A stretch of DNA of 64,000 nucleotides from Vicugna pacos (taxonomy: Eukaryota; Chordata; Mammalia; Artiodactyla; Camelidae), in contig NC_132994.1 in NCBI RefSeq assembly GCF_048564905.1, positions 13,913,652-13,977,651 of the forward strand. Reading direction: 5' to 3'. This document shows positions 61,943-64,000 of the stretch, piece by piece. The translations under genes and the position numbers were made by a program. Within the stretch, counting starts at the first letter, position 1. Each line of letters starts with the position of its first letter. The notes below the pieces were generated by a model. That model was given only the letters and a program-made list of their open reading frames with translations. It was not told the DNA's origin and did not search any database.

Positions 61943-62204
61943 CTAAGAGTAAGATACAAAATTCTATCTTAAGACTCAAGTAATTTAATATCTGTCGAGT
62001 TTTTCAAATGTGTAGAGACATTTTATATTGTTGAGTAAGTAAGTTTTTTTTTTAAAGCATTAATATGCCAGTTGCAGCAAATTCTTCTTGGAAGTGTGTG
62101 TTGTTATATATTTCATACACATTAGACAACAGCTTGAATAAAATTCAAACAACTCTTATAAATAAGTGATAAAACCTTTACAGAAAGAATACTATACTGA
62201 CAGA

Positions 62205-62350
62205 ATGATAGCCTATCAGGTACCTGAATTCCATTTAGAATTATCACTGCTCCCAATTACCTGCATGACCTTGAGCAACTCACTGTCTCTCTCTAGGCTT
62301 TAGTATCTTCACATGTAAAATGATGTTAGGACTAGTTCAACTGCATTCAA
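62205..62350 (+). mobile_element. MIR fragment (IBTK intron)
   Basis: 'TGCATGACCTTGAGCAACTC' (62261) followed by 'TCTTCACATGTAAAATGATG', as in the MIR core. Confidence 0.65.
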
Positions 62351-63384
62351 AGTAGATTTTAAGGAACTCTCAGATTCTAGAGAGGTACTTTGACGCATCA
62401 GTAAAAATTTAAATCAAAGTTTACATTATAAAATATATTTCAAACCATTTTTACAACTAATACAAAACAAGCATATTCAAACCTGTACTATACAGGTTTT
62501 TTTTTTTTTAACATTTTAAAGATAATTAAGTTGTGATGCTATGTCAGTTTTGATGCCTTCCTTAATATCTCTGTGCATATTTATTTACACTTCTAGCAAA
62601 CACATATTTGATTAGAAATGGTTATACTTACACAAATCTTTGTTTTAATGGAAGTTATGCATGAATACTTACATAGTTATTCACCAAAGCACCTGTGACA
62701 CCCTTAAATATTAGTAGTTCAGCTGACACTCCTGTCACAACATAATAACTGAACAACAGCAGTGTGACACATCATTTTCCAGTATCATATTTTAGATTGA
62801 TTTGGTGCTTGTTTTACATTTGGGTTGATTCTTATCTGACAAATTGAGTAAGTTTAATTCGGCAGTGTAAGGTAAAAAAAAAATTACTATGATTAGAATT
62901 ACTAATATAATGTCAGCAAAAAATTAAATTTACTCTGAAACCCTAGAGGTCCTGACACTAAACTACCAGAGGCATTTTGAGATGATATTGTCTAATATCC
63001 TCTAACATTAATTTGCATTTGAAAGGCATTTTTCACAAAATAACAAAGTATTAAACTGTCAAAAGAATTTCCTCTAAACTGAACCCTTAAATGGCAAATT
63101 ATTAAGGATCTATGATTCACCTTTTAAAAATAGTGGAAAGCTTTTCTTTCAATCATGTTTTGCAATTAGTTTCATTAAACATCATCCTGACTTTGAAAGG
63201 TGAGTTATCAAAAAATTATTAAGATTTCTAATTCATTAAATGGATCAAGATTTTGATTATTTGGAAAAAAAGGTTCATGGGTTTTTTCATCCTCTTATGA
63301 AGATATAATAAAATCTACTTCATAATATTTTCATGAAAATTAACTGAATCTATGTAACACTTTTAGAATTCTGTCTGGCACAGT

Positions 63385-63470
63385 ACTATGATTATTACTA
63401 TTATTATGTAACTATTATATTACTATTATTTATTACTATTAATAACTACTATTATGGCAGTTAAGTGTGG
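63385..63470. repeat. ATT/ACT-rich imperfect trinucleotide tract
   Basis: Interrupted TTA/CTA repeats. A similar tract lies at 23265-23352. Confidence 0.8.
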
Positions 63471-64000
63471 GCTATTATTACAATTAAAACAAAATACAGA
63501 AGTACACTGGATACTGACTTTAAAAATGCAACTGACACCAAGACTGTAATCTGAAATTTCTGTGTTAACCAAAACAGACTCATTTTCCCATCACTAACTT
63601 AAGTGAGTAAATGTAATACAATTTTGACCTTATGCTAAAAAATAAATCTGTAACTTTATTTCATTACAAAATTCTACTGCTAAAATAGTTCAAAACAATG
63701 GAATGAAATTTCCAACATTTCTCTAATTCTAAAATGTTTATGACTCCTAAATCATTATCATTTACCAAATTATTTCCATCCAGGTAAACAATAAAAAATA
63801 TTGGCTTATAAAACAGGATATATATATTCAGCTAACTTTTTCACTTAAAATGTGTCATTTTTCATACAGAATACTTCATTACTCATTGATTTCTATGTTA
63901 AGGCTTCAAGAGGCATATGAGCTTGTACTAAGACCAGACCAACTAAATTTTTTAGGCCATCTGCTACAGCCGAAGTTTGACCGAAGAATCAATATGCAGT

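Larger units (their letters stand above)
61943..64000. other. IBTK intron to window edge
   Basis: AT-rich, with one MIR piece. I looked for the exon ending in the arginine codon that would precede 61942 and did not find it. A plus-strand open frame reaches the right edge (see findings). Confidence 0.5.

Noticed and set aside
62065-62100. Minus-strand text EEFAAT resembling an upstream IBTK exon (LLEFAAMYS)
   Set aside because: Only a few residues agree, and there is no acceptor or continued match.
1-64000. CRISPR arrays, operons, riboswitches, prophage-like modules
   Set aside because: The window is mammalian nuclear DNA; no regularly spaced direct repeats or bacterial-style gene packing are present.

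Overview
This window looks like nuclear DNA from a placental mammal, most likely a camelid (camel or alpaca lineage). It is AT-rich and dense in LINE-1, MIR and L2-like repeats. It holds one tRNA-derived SINE at 8486-8590 whose A-box/B-box wording matches the camelid vic-1 type. Several L1 3' ends have the cetartiodactyl wording. I saw no Alu, rodent B1, BovB/Bov-tA or pig PRE-1 sequence. The species call is an inference.

The only host gene I can support is the 3' part of IBTK (inhibitor of Bruton tyrosine kinase) on the minus strand, from 61942 down to about 24990. Eleven coding exons join in frame with GT-AG junctions to give about 443 residues ending at a TAG stop at 26137-26135. They are followed by a 3' UTR of about 1.1 kb and an AATAAA signal with a (TG)n stretch just beyond it. 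The ankyrin, RCC1 and most of the BTB exons must lie to the right of the window. IBTK is a CUL3 ubiquitin-ligase adaptor; this stretch encodes the end of the BTB-associated region and the long, low-complexity, basic and serine-rich tail.

Layout: 1-24.9 kb is intergenic. It includes a GC/CpG-rich, enhancer-like block at about 1.3-4.6 kb, L1 3' ends, a SINE inserted into an L1, a 3.5 kb antisense L1 (14.3-17.9 kb), a MER5A-type hAT element at 18257-18446, and a nested L1-in-L1 (19.4-22.1 kb). From 24.9 to 61.9 kb lie the IBTK exons and introns. The introns hold MIR/L2 pieces, a Tigger-like DNA transposon nested in an older repeat (32.0-34.2 kb), a tract of L1/HAL1-like pieces with an MaLR LTR fossil (36.7-39.4 kb), and a near full-length old L1 (about 55.4-61.6 kb) antisense to IBTK. 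From 61.9 to 64 kb is further IBTK intron.

The most notable local structure is a 70-bp tandem duplication covering the start of one IBTK exon together with its 3' splice site (47487-47626). It leaves a decoy acceptor 70 nt upstream whose use would bring in an early stop codon. I found no convincing wholly new gene system; most long open frames here belong to LINEs or are chance frames.
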